DNA of 22,521 nt from an uncultured Acidocella sp. (GTDB lineage Bacteria; Pseudomonadota; Alphaproteobacteria; Acetobacterales; Acetobacteraceae). A program made the translations under genes and the position numbers. Positions within the stretch are counted from its first letter, which is position 1. The number at the start of each line of letters is the position of its first letter. The notes beneath the pieces are model-generated. The model saw nothing but the letters and a program-made list of their open reading frames with translations, made no database searches and had not been told where the DNA came from. Shown here in pieces: positions 1 to 7,740 of this stretch. The stretch is from contig NZ_CAMIIE010000049.1 of the NCBI RefSeq assembly GCF_946222605.1, positions 1 through 22,521 of the forward strand. Reading direction: 5' to 3'.

Positions 1-650
1 TGCACATCCTCGACGCCCGGCGCGTTCTCGGCGATGCACACCACCGCCTGACGCTCCTCATCCGAGAAGATGGTGCCATCCAGCGTCACCACCTTATCCT
101 GCACACTCACCCGCAGGCCGGATTTCGGCGCCCAGTTCGCCTTGGCGATCTCGGCTTTGATATAGGCCAGAATCTCCGCATCCGTCCGCACTTCCGGGTG
201 GGTCTCGATCAGCTTCGCGGTCAGCGCCTTCAGCAGATCCGCGCGGCTGACCACGCCGGTCAGCTTGCCATTCTCCATCACCGGCAGGCGCTTGATATGC
301 TTGCGCAGCATGATCTGCGCCACCTCGCCCAGCGACATCTCGGGCGTGGCGAAAATCGGGCTATGGGTCATCACCCCGCTGACATGGCGGGAATGGGTGG
401 CGACATAATCCGCCGCCACCGCCGCCGGCTGCAGCAGCGCCTTCAGCCAGCCGGCCGGGCTGCCCTCGGTGCCGATCTCGGCCCGGCGCAGCAGATCCCC
501 CTCCGTCACCACCCCCACCAGCACGCCGGCCTCATCCAGAACCGGCAGTCCGCTAACCTGGTTGGCCAGCATGATCCGCGCCGCATCCGCAACCGTCGTA
601 CGCGGCTGCACCGAAAGCGCGTTGCGCGTCATCACTTCGGAAACATTCAT
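1..650 (-). CDS. CBS-CBS-BON domain protein, 3' end cut by window edge
   Basis: I translated this frame by hand; it runs from the ATG at 650 off the left edge, leaving 216 residues. It starts MNVSEVMTRNALSV. Two CBS repeats are visible, roughly residues 5-60 (VSGLPVLDEAGVLVGVVTE, then GDLL) and 88-145 (IKRLPVMENGKLTGVVSRAD). A BON-like segment begins near 155 and reaches the edge (LRVSVQDKVVTLDGTIFSDE). CBS pairs usually bind adenine nucleotides; BON domains are linked to membrane or periplasmic proteins, but no signal peptide or membrane segment is seen here. The start has a textbook AGGAGG at about 655-660. An FNR-type palindrome lies 57 bases upstream, suggesting expression at low oxygen. 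The ligand and target are unknown. The missing part is probably only the end of the BON domain. Confidence 0.88.
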   Translation of the reverse strand, partial: MNVSEVMTRNALSVQPRTTVADAARIMLANQVSGLPVLDEAGVLVGVVTEGDLLRRAEIGTEGSPAGWLKALLQPAAVAADYVATHSRHVSGVMTHSPIFATPEMSLGEVAQIMLRKHIKRLPVMENGKLTGVVSRADLLKALTAKLIETHPEVRTDAEILAYIKAEIAKANWAPKSGLRVSVQDKVVTLDGTIFSDEERQAVVCIAENAPGVEDV

Positions 651-706
651 GGCATCCTCCTGACTAGAGCCTGCCTTGTTCCTGGCAGGAGACGCTTGGG
701 CGCGCC

Positions 707-720
707 TTGATGCTTGTCAA
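707..720 (-). promoter_or_regulatory. FNR/FixK-type box upstream of the CBS-BON gene
   Basis: The sequence TTGATGCTTGTCAA fits TTGA-N6-TCAA exactly and the FNR consensus TTGAT-N4-ATCAA with one mismatch. It overlaps the fnr stop codon (717-719). Its centre (713.5) is about 63 bases before the CBS-BON ATG. A class II position (-41.5) would put the transcription start near 672, leaving a leader of about 22 bases that holds the AGGAGG. No good -10 hexamer is obvious, so the activation geometry is inference. A 6-bp hairpin (670-689) lies between box and start. Confidence 0.6.
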
Positions 721-1490
721 TTGGCGGCTTCGGCGATGTTTTCCAAGGCTTGCGGCCGCTGCAGAACGATCTCGTGAATATTGGGGATTTCGATCAACCC
801 GTCCTTTTTCAGCTGGCTGAGCGAGCGCGAGACGGTTTCGATGGTCAGGCCGAGATAATCCGCCAGATCGGTGCGTGAGAGCGGCAAGGTCAGCTTCGAT
901 CCCGGGCGCGGCAGCTTGCCGGCGCCGCAAATTTCCTGGCGCTGCGCCCAGCCGATCAGGAAGCTGGCGATGCGCTCCAGCGCGGTCTTGCGGCCAAGCA
1001 GCAGCATCTGCTGCTGGCTCAGTACCAGCTCGTGCATCGCCACATCCAGCAGCTTGCGCTCCAGCGCCGGATATTCGCTGAACATGGCGTGCAGATTGGC
1101 GCGCGAGAAGCGGCAGAGCTGCACCGTCTCGATCGCCTCGGCCGAGACCATGTTGGTTTCCAGAGAAGCCAGCCCGATGAAATGGCCGGCGGTGGCAAAG
1201 CCGGTGATCTGCCGGCGCCCATCCGGGAGCGCCTTGAACAGCCGCACCGTGCCGGCATTCATGTTATAAAAATACTGCGCCGGCTCGCCCTCTTCCATGA
1301 ACAGCTTACCGGCCGGAAAAGTCACGCGCTGCGCCGCCCGGGAGAGAAACACCAGCTCATCATCGGAAAGCGCGTCGCACAGCCCCATATGGCGCGCGCC
1401 GCAATCATCACAGGCGGAGGCGGCCGGGCGCTCGGTCAGATTGATGGAGACCGGATGGCGCAGCGAGGCGATCTTGCCGAAGGAACTCAT
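717..1490 (-). CDS. fnr: Crp/Fnr-family oxygen-responsive transcription regulator (FnrN/FixK type)
   Basis: The 257-residue protein has an N-terminal cysteine cluster C27-x2-C30-x7-C38 (ACDDCGARHMGLCDAL) and a central C126 (VQLCRFSR). This is the four-cysteine set that binds an oxygen-labile [4Fe-4S] cluster in Fnr/FnrN proteins; plain FixK proteins lack the N-terminal cluster. A cyclic-nucleotide-binding-like beta-roll covers about 45-130, then a dimer helix. The recognition helix TIETVSRSLSQL gives E218, S221 and R222, the E-x2-S-R signature that reads TTGAT half-sites. I chose the ATG at 1490 (MSSFGK) because the longer open frame starting at 1538 would put the FNR box inside coding sequence. 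No strong Shine-Dalgarno is seen. It is probably autoregulated and controls the downstream CBS-BON gene. Confidence 0.92.
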   Translation of the reverse strand: MSSFGKIASLRHPVSINLTERPAASACDDCGARHMGLCDALSDDELVFLSRAAQRVTFPAGKLFMEEGEPAQYFYNMNAGTVRLFKALPDGRRQITGFATAGHFIGLASLETNMVSAEAIETVQLCRFSRANLHAMFSEYPALERKLLDVAMHELVLSQQQMLLLGRKTALERIASFLIGWAQRQEICGAGKLPRPGSKLTLPLSRTDLADYLGLTIETVSRSLSQLKKDGLIEIPNIHEIVLQRPQALENIAEAAN

Positions 1491-1500
1491 GCAGGGATGA

Positions 1501-2418
1501 TTACCCGGTAGGCCCGCGTTGATCCATATCAAAATCATTCCGAGCCGGAGGCGGACAGGTCAAAATCGCCGCGGCGACCAACAGTTCCACGCCCAGACCG
1601 ATCACGCTGCCTTCCGGGCCGGTCAGCCCGCCGGAGAGCCAGGCCGGCCCGGCCGGCAGGGTGCTGAGCAGCGCCCCGGCGCAGCCCTGGCCGCTATCAT
1701 GGGTGCCGAAGATCACGTTCTGGGCAAAATCCCAGCCGGTGTGAAAGCCGATCGGCCACCACAGCCCGCCAGTACGCTGACGGGCGAGGCATAAAATCAT
1801 CCCGGCGCCGAACACATTGACGATGCCGACGACGCTCTCATGCCCGTTGCTGATATGCAGCAGCGCGAAGACGAGGCTGGTGATCAAAGCCGCCGGCCAG
1901 AAGCCGGTGCCACGCGCCAGGGCGACCAGAGGATAGCCGCGAAGCCCCAACTCCTCGGTGAAGCCGACCAGCAATGATACGCCGAACCAGGCCGCAAGGC
2001 TGGCCACCGCCACGCCGAGCCCCAGCCCCTGCAAGCTGATCCGCGCCAGCCCGCCGCCCCAAAGCAGCGCGATCAGCAGCGAAAGCACGGCGATACCGGC
2101 CGCCAGCCCCCAGGCCAGCGCGCGAACGGGCCGCTTCTGGCGCAACCCGAACGCGGCAACATCCTGCCCCTCGGCCCGGGCCATGGCCTGGCTGGCAAGA
2201 TAGATCGGCACCAGCAGCAAAGCCTCGTTGAGTAGGACGATGCGCGGGCTGAGCAGCGCCGTCGGCCTCACCCAGGGCGGCTTCAGCCAAGCCAGTGCGG
2301 CGATTTCGACAGCGACCAGCACCAGGGCGATCAACAGATAGGCGAGCCCGCGCCAGCCGGCACGCACCCCCGCCGCGCCCCGCAGCCAGCCGCGCCCTGC
2401 CCTGCTCATCCAGCCCAT
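1501..2418 (-). CDS. CPBP family intramembrane protease (Rce1-like)
   Basis: This 305-residue membrane protein has about seven to eight hydrophobic segments. It carries the three CPBP/Rce1 (ABI) motifs: E155-E156-x3-R160 (FTEELGLRGY), a histidine in FALLHISNGH (H188), and FHTGWDFAQN (H226 with D230/N234). These residues form the active site of glutamate-type intramembrane endopeptidases that cut prenylated or other membrane peptides. The natural substrate in bacteria is mostly unknown. GGGAG precedes the ATG at 2418 with 6-base spacing; M4 is an alternative start. Its last codons overlap the fnr control region, so transcription through this gene reads into fnr. A strong terminator of the upstream MFS gene ends just 15 bases before the start codon. 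Confidence 0.85.
   Translation of the reverse strand: MGWMSRAGRGWLRGAAGVRAGWRGLAYLLIALVLVAVEIAALAWLKPPWVRPTALLSPRIVLLNEALLLVPIYLASQAMARAEGQDVAAFGLRQKRPVRALAWGLAAGIAVLSLLIALLWGGGLARISLQGLGLGVAVASLAAWFGVSLLVGFTEELGLRGYPLVALARGTGFWPAALITSLVFALLHISNGHESVVGIVNVFGAGMILCLARQRTGGLWWPIGFHTGWDFAQNVIFGTHDSGQGCAGALLSTLPAGPAWLSGGLTGPEGSVIGLGVELLVAAAILTCPPPARNDFDMDQRGPTG
1519..1532 (-). promoter_or_regulatory. Perfect FNR box upstream of fnr
   Basis: TTGATCCATATCAA matches TTGAT-N4-ATCAA at every fixed position. The centre (1525.5) is only about 35 bases from the fnr ATG at 1490. Any promoter in that gap would therefore have its -35 or spacer covered by bound protein (a weak GGTAAT -10 lies at 1500-1505), which suggests autorepression rather than activation. 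The box also lies inside the last codons of the upstream CPBP gene (DMDQ). Confidence 0.72.
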
Positions 2419-2433
2419 TCAAACTCCCGCAAC

Positions 2434-2467
2434 AAAAAAGGGATGCTCCCTCGCGGAAGCATCCCTT
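2434..2467 (-). terminator. Rho-independent terminator after the MFS gene
   Basis: On the minus strand AAGGGATGCT (2467-2458) pairs perfectly with AGCATCCCTT (2447-2438) around a 10-base loop, and the run of T continues to 2434. It lies 47 bases after the MFS stop codon and 15 bases before the CPBP ATG, so CPBP depends on read-through or a very short local promoter. Confidence 0.88.
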
Positions 2468-2514
2468 GTAGTGGGCAGCTTGCCAAGGGCCGCAACCGGC
2501 CCCCGGCATCGAGA

Positions 2515-3744
2515 TTACTCGGGCAGGGTCGCGTGGGTCATCGAAACGTTGCGCGCTTCCGGCCCGAACAGCATCAGCAGGATCAGCACCACGGCGACGA
2601 CACCGCCGACCACCGCCAGCGCATAGCCGTAATCCCCGCCATGGCTCATCGCCATGCCAACCTGGATCGGCGCGTTGAAGGAGGCGACGAAATTGCCCAG
2701 CTGATAGACGAAGCCCGGGAAGGTGCCGCGGATTTCAGACGGGGAGAGCTCGTTCAGATGCACCGGCACCACGCCCCAGGCACCCTGCACGCCGATCTGC
2801 ATGAAGAAGGCGGCGATGGCGATGGTGGTGAAATCCGAACCATGCGACCAGGGATAGAGGGCCAGCAGCGAGACGCAGCAGGCGCCGATGATCGCGTAGC
2901 GGCGGCCGATTTTCTGGCTGAGGAAGCCGAACAGGACGCCACCGATGATCGCGCCGGCGTTGAAGATCAGCCCGGCATTGGCCATCTGGCTGTGGGTGAA
3001 GTGCAGCTGCTTGCCCAGGAACAGCTTGACGTAAATATCCTGCGTGCCGTGGGAGAAGAAGTTGAAGGCCGCCATCATCAGCACGCCATAAATCACCAGC
3101 TTCATGTTCTTGCGCAGAACCGTGCCGATGGAAACCTTGGTCGGGCGATGCTTCATCGCCTCGAAAGCCGGGCTCTCTTCCACCTGGGTGGCGATGTAGA
3201 GCACCAGCAGAGCCGGCAGCGCACCGACGAAGAACATGCCGCGCCAGCCCAGCGGCTGCATGCCGAAATCGAACAGCAGCGTGGCCAGGAAGAAGCCGAA
3301 CGGATAGCCCGCCTGCAGCAGGCCGGAGACCCAGCCGCGCCAGCGATCCGGGATCGTCTCCATCGCCAGCGACGAGCCAAGGCCCCATTCGCCGCCCATG
3401 GCGATGCCGAACAAGGTGCGGATGACCATGAAGGAGACGAAGGACCAGGCGAAACCGGTCATCGCCTCGAAGAAGGAATAGAGTACGATCACCAGCATCA
3501 GGATCGGCTTGCGACCGTAAATATCCCCCAGCCGGCCAAACACGAAGGCGCCGATGGCGCGGGTGCCGAGCGTCAGGGTGATCGAGAACGCCACGGAGCC
3601 GATAGTGACGCCGAACGCCTTGGAGACGTTATCAAGGGTAAGGATCAGAATGAAGAAATCGAACGCATCCAGCGTCCAGCCCAAAAAAGCGGCCACAACG
3701 GCATTACGCGCCCGCCTGATATCGATAGCCGAGGTCCCCGACAT
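2515..3744 (-). CDS. MFS transporter, metabolite:H+ symporter (sialate/lactate SHS-like)
   Basis: This 409-residue protein has twelve predicted membrane segments in two halves. The first helix carries FLGWTLDAFDFFIL, the hallmark of the SHS family (lactate/pyruvate and sialate carriers such as JEN1 and NanT relatives). The MFS loop motif appears as FGRLGDIYGRKPIL between TM2 and TM3, and again as FGFLSQKIGRRYA in the second half. A monocarboxylate is the most likely cargo, but substrate cannot be read from the sequence. I chose the ATG at 3744 (MSGTSAIDI) because GGAAGGAAA lies directly upstream; the longer open frame to 3825 adds an atypical N-terminus. It is a single-gene unit with its own terminator and an AT-rich upstream region. 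Confidence 0.87.
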   Translation of the reverse strand: MSGTSAIDIRRARNAVVAAFLGWTLDAFDFFILILTLDNVSKAFGVTIGSVAFSITLTLGTRAIGAFVFGRLGDIYGRKPILMLVIVLYSFFEAMTGFAWSFVSFMVIRTLFGIAMGGEWGLGSSLAMETIPDRWRGWVSGLLQAGYPFGFFLATLLFDFGMQPLGWRGMFFVGALPALLVLYIATQVEESPAFEAMKHRPTKVSIGTVLRKNMKLVIYGVLMMAAFNFFSHGTQDIYVKLFLGKQLHFTHSQMANAGLIFNAGAIIGGVLFGFLSQKIGRRYAIIGACCVSLLALYPWSHGSDFTTIAIAAFFMQIGVQGAWGVVPVHLNELSPSEIRGTFPGFVYQLGNFVASFNAPIQVGMAMSHGGDYGYALAVVGGVVAVVLILLMLFGPEARNVSMTHATLPE

Positions 3745-4020
3745 GTCGTTTCCTTCCAAAATGTCATCCCATGCAAACCGGCAAAATAAAACTTTCGCCA
3801 GATACGCTCCGGTAGAATAGAGCATCTATGGGGCAGAGATTTTTCGGAGGCAATTGGTTCAAGGAAAGTTTTTTATGAATTTTGGAATTTTTAACGCACT
3901 ATACTGCAGCGCAGCATCATTTCGCGCACGTACGTGAAAAAAACGCCAGAAAAGCGTGTCCGAACCTGGAGAAAATTAAATTCTACCAAGAACCACGATT
4001 AAAATGTTTGAGAGAAAATT
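3745..4020. other. AT-rich intergenic region with a 10-bp palindrome
   Basis: These 276 bases between tRNA-Pro and the MFS start are far more AT-rich than the rest of the window, and I see no convincing gene. A perfect palindrome CACGTACGTG lies at 3927-3936. On the minus strand a short hairpin (ACGC/GCGT, 3943-3957) is followed by seven T, a weak candidate terminator for the tRNA. The MFS promoter should lie here, but no clear -35/-10 pair was found. Confidence 0.5.
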
Positions 4021-4098
4021 TGGTCGGAGTGAGAGGATTCGAACCTCCGGCCCCTGCGTTCCGAACACAGTACTCTAACCAGGCTGAGCTACACTCCG
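4021..4098 (-). tRNA. tRNA-Pro (anticodon CGG), CCA encoded
   Basis: The minus strand folds into a full cloverleaf. The acceptor stem CGGAGTG/CACTCCG is followed by discriminator A and a genomic CCA (4021-4023). The D arm is GCTC...GAGT, the anticodon stem CTGTG/CGCAG, and the 7-base loop TTCGGAA gives anticodon CGG, reading CCG (proline). The T arm is GGAGG-TTCGAAT-CCTCT. The 5' CGG and the segment GGCCGGAGGTTCGAATCC are typical of bacterial tRNA-Pro. It is a single tRNA with its own promoter. Confidence 0.97.
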
Positions 4099-4108
4099 AT
4101 GCGGCGAG

Positions 4109-4137
4109 CCTATAGCCAAGCCGCAAAACTTCCGCAA
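4109..4137 (-). promoter_or_regulatory. Sigma70-type promoter of tRNA-Pro
   Basis: On the minus strand TTGCGG (4137-4132) and TATAGG (4114-4109) are separated by exactly 17 bases. The -10 ends 10 bases before the mature tRNA 5' end, so transcription would start a few bases upstream of the tRNA. Confidence 0.55.
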
Positions 4138-4286
4138 GCCCCCTCCCGCAGATCGGTGAAATGTTGGTGCGGCGCCGCATACCGCCCCAGAAGCGGACAT
4201 AAAGCGGTTACGTTTCTCGCGCTAAAACCGGCTGATTATCAATGAGTCGTAGCCAAAACTGAAAGCCGGATGGTAGGACCACACGC

Positions 4287-5081
4287 ATGTGCCTGATTTG
4301 CGACCCCACACGCCGTGGTTTTCTGCGCCTGGGACTCGGCGCCGCCGGGCTTGCCGCCCTCTCCCGCCCGGCCTGCGCCGCCGTGCAGAAACCGCTGATC
4401 ATGCTGGACCCCGGCCATGGTGGGCATGATCCCGGCGCCATCGCCCCCGATGGCTATTATGAAAAGACCATCACCCTGGCGACGGCGCTGGAATTCCACC
4501 ACGCTTTGCTGGAGACCGGCCGCTACCGTGTCGCGATGACCCGCAGCAGCGATGAGTTCATCACGCTGGAAGGGCGCGTCAATCTGGCGCTGGAGCATAA
4601 GGCGGATCTTTTCCTCTCGATGCATTGCGATCATCTGCCCGAACCGGATTTGCGCGGCGCCTCGGTGTTCACCTTGTCCAACAAGGCCTCCGACCGGCTG
4701 GCGGCGGCGGTGGCGGCGGATGAGAACAGCGCCGACGGCCCCAGCGCCGCCCCCTCCGGCGTCTCACCGCAAGTGGCGAATATCCTGGCCAGCCTGGAAA
4801 CCCGCGCCACCAAGATCGGCTCCGCCACCTTCCAGAACGACATCGCCAGCTCGCTTTCCGGCGACATCCCGCTGCTGCCGGACCCCAAGCGCAGCGCCAA
4901 TTTCGCGGTGCTGCGCGATCCTTCCATCCCCTCCGTGCTGCTGGAGATGGGCTGCCTCAGCAATGCAGAGGATGAACGGCGCCTGCGCGACCTGCGCCAG
5001 CGCCGCCAGCTGGTGGCCAAGCTCACCCGCGCGGTGGACCATTATTTCACCGGCCCGGCCGGTGGACGCATGGCCGGTTGA
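4287..5081 (+). CDS. amiC: N-acetylmuramoyl-L-alanine amidase, Tat-exported (AmiC type)
   Basis: This amidase_3 enzyme of 264 residues cuts the bond between muramic acid and the stem peptide in the periplasm, mainly during daughter-cell separation. The N-terminus TRRGFLRLGLGAAGLAAL is a twin-arginine signal, with likely cleavage near ACA31. Zinc and catalytic residues are visible: H44 in DPGHGGHDPGA, E59 in YYEKTI, H113 in LSMHCDH, and E220 in LLEMGC. The insert at about 135-200 fits the regulatory helix of amidases activated by EnvC/NlpD-type LytM proteins; an EnvC-like gene lies at 18418 in this window. AGGA precedes the ATG with wide spacing. The PBP1A gene follows after 61 bases, and the two are probably co-transcribed. 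Confidence 0.93.
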   Translation: MCLICDPTRRGFLRLGLGAAGLAALSRPACAAVQKPLIMLDPGHGGHDPGAIAPDGYYEKTITLATALEFHHALLETGRYRVAMTRSSDEFITLEGRVNLALEHKADLFLSMHCDHLPEPDLRGASVFTLSNKASDRLAAAVAADENSADGPSAAPSGVSPQVANILASLETRATKIGSATFQNDIASSLSGDIPLLPDPKRSANFAVLRDPSIPSVLLEMGCLSNAEDERRLRDLRQRRQLVAKLTRAVDHYFTGPAGGRMAG

Positions 5082-5142
5082 ATTGCAAAGCTGTCATTTC
5101 GCCTCTCTCGCGGGCCATAAAACAAGGTGCTAAGAGCCGCGC

Positions 5143-7740
5143 ATGTCCGATCAGAATGACGATTTCACGCCCGGCGAGCGGCTGGCGCGCCCGAGCCGCC
5201 AGCAGGCCCCGCAACGGCCAAAACCGCCACGGGACCCGCGCGCGCCGAAGCCGCGCAAGCCTCGCGGCCTGATCGGCAAAATTTTCGCCTTCTGCGTCTC
5301 CAGCGTCTATAAGCTGGTGTTTGTCGTCATCATCGCCGGCATCGTCGTGGCGGGCGGGGCCTTCCTGTATTTCTCCTCCGGCCTGCCCAGCATCGACAGC
5401 CTGAAGACCTACAAGCCGCCATTGGAATCGCGCGTCTATACCTCGAATTTCCAGCTGCTGGCGGAAATGGGCACGCAGCACAGCATCTATGTGTCCTACG
5501 ACCAGATTCCGAAAGTCGTGCAGAACGCCTTTATTTCGGCGGAAGACCGGCTGTTCTGGGTGGAGCCGGGCATCAATCCGGCGGCGATCGTGCGCGCCGG
5601 ACTGACCGACATCACCTTGATCGGCTCCGGCCGGCGGCCCATCGGCGCCTCCACCATCACCCAGCAGGTGGTGAAGAACATGCTGCTGGATAACCACATC
5701 ACCTTCGCCACCAAGATTAAGGAGGCGCTGCTGGCGATGCGCGTCAGCCAGGCGATGAGCAAGCAGCAGGTGCTGACGCTGTATCTGAACGAGGTCGATC
5801 TCGGGCAGAATTCCTTCGGTGTCGCCGCCGCCGCGCAGACCTATTTCGACAAGCCGCTCTCCCAGCTCGATATCGCCCAGGCGGCGACGCTGGCCGCGCT
5901 GCCGAAGGCGCCGACCAATTACAACCCCTTCCTGCACCCCGCCGATTCGCTGCAGCGGCGCAATTTCATCATCGGCCGGATGCTGGCCGATGGCGTCATC
6001 ACCCAGGACCAGGCCACGGCCGCCCTGGCCGAGCCGCTGCTGCCGAAAGCCGGCCAGGCCCGGCAGGATCTGGTGAATGGCGGCTATTTCGCCGATGCGG
6101 TGCGTGCCCAGCTGGTGCAGAAATTCGGCGCCGATGCGGTGAATACCGGCGGGCTGATCGTGCGCACCAGCCTCAACCCGACGCTGCAGCAGGCCGCGAC
6201 CACGGCGGTGCGCAACGGGCTGGAGGATTACGACCATATCTATGGCGGCTGGCACGGGCTGGTGAACCATCTCGCGACGCCCGATCTGGCCGATAACTGG
6301 CAGAAGCTGCTGGCCAAGCAATCCACCCCGCAAGGCATGCGCGAGGGCTGGCGGCTTGGCATCGTGCTCGCCGCCAGCGGCCCCAGTGCGCGGATCGGCA
6401 CGCTCGACCCGGCGGACGGCAAGCCCGGCATCGGCACGCTGCCAATCGCCAATATGCGCTGGGCGCGGCCGCTGGTGAATGGCCATCCCGGCGCGCATCC
6501 CAGCTCCACCGCCCAGGTGCTGCATGAGGGCGATGTGGTGATGGTCTCCGGCGACCTCAAATCCCTCTCCCTGGAACAGATCCCGCTGGTCCAGGCGGCG
6601 CTGATCTCAATGGATCCGCGCACCGGCCGGGTGCTGGCCATGGTCGGCGGCTGGAGCCATAATGTCAGCCCCTTCAACCGCGCCATCCAGGCGCAGCGCC
6701 AGCCCGGCTCCTCGGTGAAGCCGCTGGTCTATCTCACCGCCATGGAGCAGGGCATCCAGCCCGACGCCCAGGTGCTGGATGGCCCGTTCGTGCAGACTCT
6801 GCCGGATGGCACTGTCTATCGCCCCGGCAATTACGAGCTGACCTTCGAGGGCCCGGTGCCCATCTTCCACGCGCTGGAGCAGTCGCTGAATCTGGCGACA
6901 TTGCATCTGGCCCGCCAGATCGGCCTGCCGGCGATCGCCAAAACCTTCCAGGATTTCGGCATCGTCGATAAAATGCCGCCTTATTATCCCTCGGCCATCG
7001 GCGCCATCGACACCACCTTGTGGAAGATGGTCACCGCTTATGCGACCATCGATAATTACGGCCGGATGGTCACACCCAGCCTGATCGACAGCGTCACCAA
7101 CCCGGATGGCACGGTGCTCTATCAGGCCCCTGGCGAGCAATGCGCCAATTGCGTGAACGGCAACCCGGACCAGCCGCCGGTTCTGACCCAGACCGGCCAG
7201 CAGGTGGCGGATCCGGATTCCGCTTATCAGATGCAGGTGATGATGAAGGGCGTGGTGCTGCGCGGCACCGGTGTTCCGGCGGTGAAGGGCATTTCCCAGC
7301 CCGTCGCCGGCAAGACCGGCACCACCAACGATTTCAACGATGCCTGGTTCATCGGCTACACGCCGGGCATCGTCACCGGCTGCTGGACCGGCTTCGATAC
7401 GCCGACCAGCCTTGGCAACAACGAAACCGGCGGCAATGTCTGCGGCCCGATCTGGAATGAATTCATGAAGGTGGCGCTCAAGGGCGAGCCGGATCTGGAT
7501 TTCGCCACCCCGCCAGGGATGACCCTGCAGCAAGTGCCCGAACCGAACGGGCAGATGGTGACGGAAGCCTTCAAACCCGGCCAGAGCCCGGGCGCGCAGA
7601 ACCAGAATGGCCTGCTCGGCGGCGGCATGGATAATAGCCAGAGCGGCGCCCCGAGCCTGACCGCCCCCGGCCAGCCCGCTGCCCCCGGCGCCCCGGCCAC
7701 GCCCTCCACGGTCGAGAAATCTCTGGGCGGCCTGTATTAG
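5143..7740 (+). CDS. mrcA: Penicillin-binding protein 1A, bifunctional glycosyltransferase/transpeptidase
   Basis: The 865-residue class A PBP polymerises and cross-links peptidoglycan at the inner membrane. A basic Pro-rich cytoplasmic tail (1-42) precedes one membrane helix (about 57-77). The GT51 domain shows E134-D135 (SAEDRLFWVEPG), GASTITQQ (168-175) and KIKEALLAM (191-199). An OB-like insert fills about 330-500. The transpeptidase has the catalytic S523-x2-K526 (GSSVKP), S581-x-N583 and K724-T-G-T. A CxxC pair (C667, C670) lies in the transpeptidase domain. The C-terminus (about 800-865) is Gly/Gln/Pro/Ala-rich and disordered. In GT motif 1, the usual H and D of EDxxFxxHxGxD are E141 and N145. 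The stop codon TAG is the first triplet of a palindromic repeat. Confidence 0.95.
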   Translation: MSDQNDDFTPGERLARPSRQQAPQRPKPPRDPRAPKPRKPRGLIGKIFAFCVSSVYKLVFVVIIAGIVVAGGAFLYFSSGLPSIDSLKTYKPPLESRVYTSNFQLLAEMGTQHSIYVSYDQIPKVVQNAFISAEDRLFWVEPGINPAAIVRAGLTDITLIGSGRRPIGASTITQQVVKNMLLDNHITFATKIKEALLAMRVSQAMSKQQVLTLYLNEVDLGQNSFGVAAAAQTYFDKPLSQLDIAQAATLAALPKAPTNYNPFLHPADSLQRRNFIIGRMLADGVITQDQATAALAEPLLPKAGQARQDLVNGGYFADAVRAQLVQKFGADAVNTGGLIVRTSLNPTLQQAATTAVRNGLEDYDHIYGGWHGLVNHLATPDLADNWQKLLAKQSTPQGMREGWRLGIVLAASGPSARIGTLDPADGKPGIGTLPIANMRWARPLVNGHPGAHPSSTAQVLHEGDVVMVSGDLKSLSLEQIPLVQAALISMDPRTGRVLAMVGGWSHNVSPFNRAIQAQRQPGSSVKPLVYLTAMEQGIQPDAQVLDGPFVQTLPDGTVYRPGNYELTFEGPVPIFHALEQSLNLATLHLARQIGLPAIAKTFQDFGIVDKMPPYYPSAIGAIDTTLWKMVTAYATIDNYGRMVTPSLIDSVTNPDGTVLYQAPGEQCANCVNGNPDQPPVLTQTGQQVADPDSAYQMQVMMKGVVLRGTGVPAVKGISQPVAGKTGTTNDFNDAWFIGYTPGIVTGCWTGFDTPTSLGNNETGGNVCGPIWNEFMKVALKGEPDLDFATPPGMTLQQVPEPNGQMVTEAFKPGQSPGAQNQNGLLGGGMDNSQSGAPSLTAPGQPAAPGAPATPSTVEKSLGGLY

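Noticed and set aside
670..689. CCTGCC/GGCAGG hairpin between fnr and the CBS-BON gene
   Set aside because: Only 6 bp with an 8-base loop and no T tract; too weak to call a terminator or riboswitch.
2443..3789. 448-codon plus-strand frame opposite the MFS transporter
   Set aside because: The minus strand encodes a convincing 12-helix transporter. The opposite frame is rich in Asp/Glu/His/Gln and Arg, without known motifs.
3882..4115. 77-codon frame spanning tRNA-Pro
   Set aside because: It runs across the tRNA gene on the other strand, has no ribosome binding site, and resembles the common false ORFs annotated over tRNAs.
4228..4242. Possible FNR half-sites (TGATTATCAA) upstream of the amidase
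   Set aside because: Half-site spacing is wrong for TTGAT-N4-ATCAA, so it is not counted as a box.
5047..6525. 492-codon minus-strand frame opposite PBP1A
   Set aside because: Shadow of the PBP1A gene, with biased composition and no domain.
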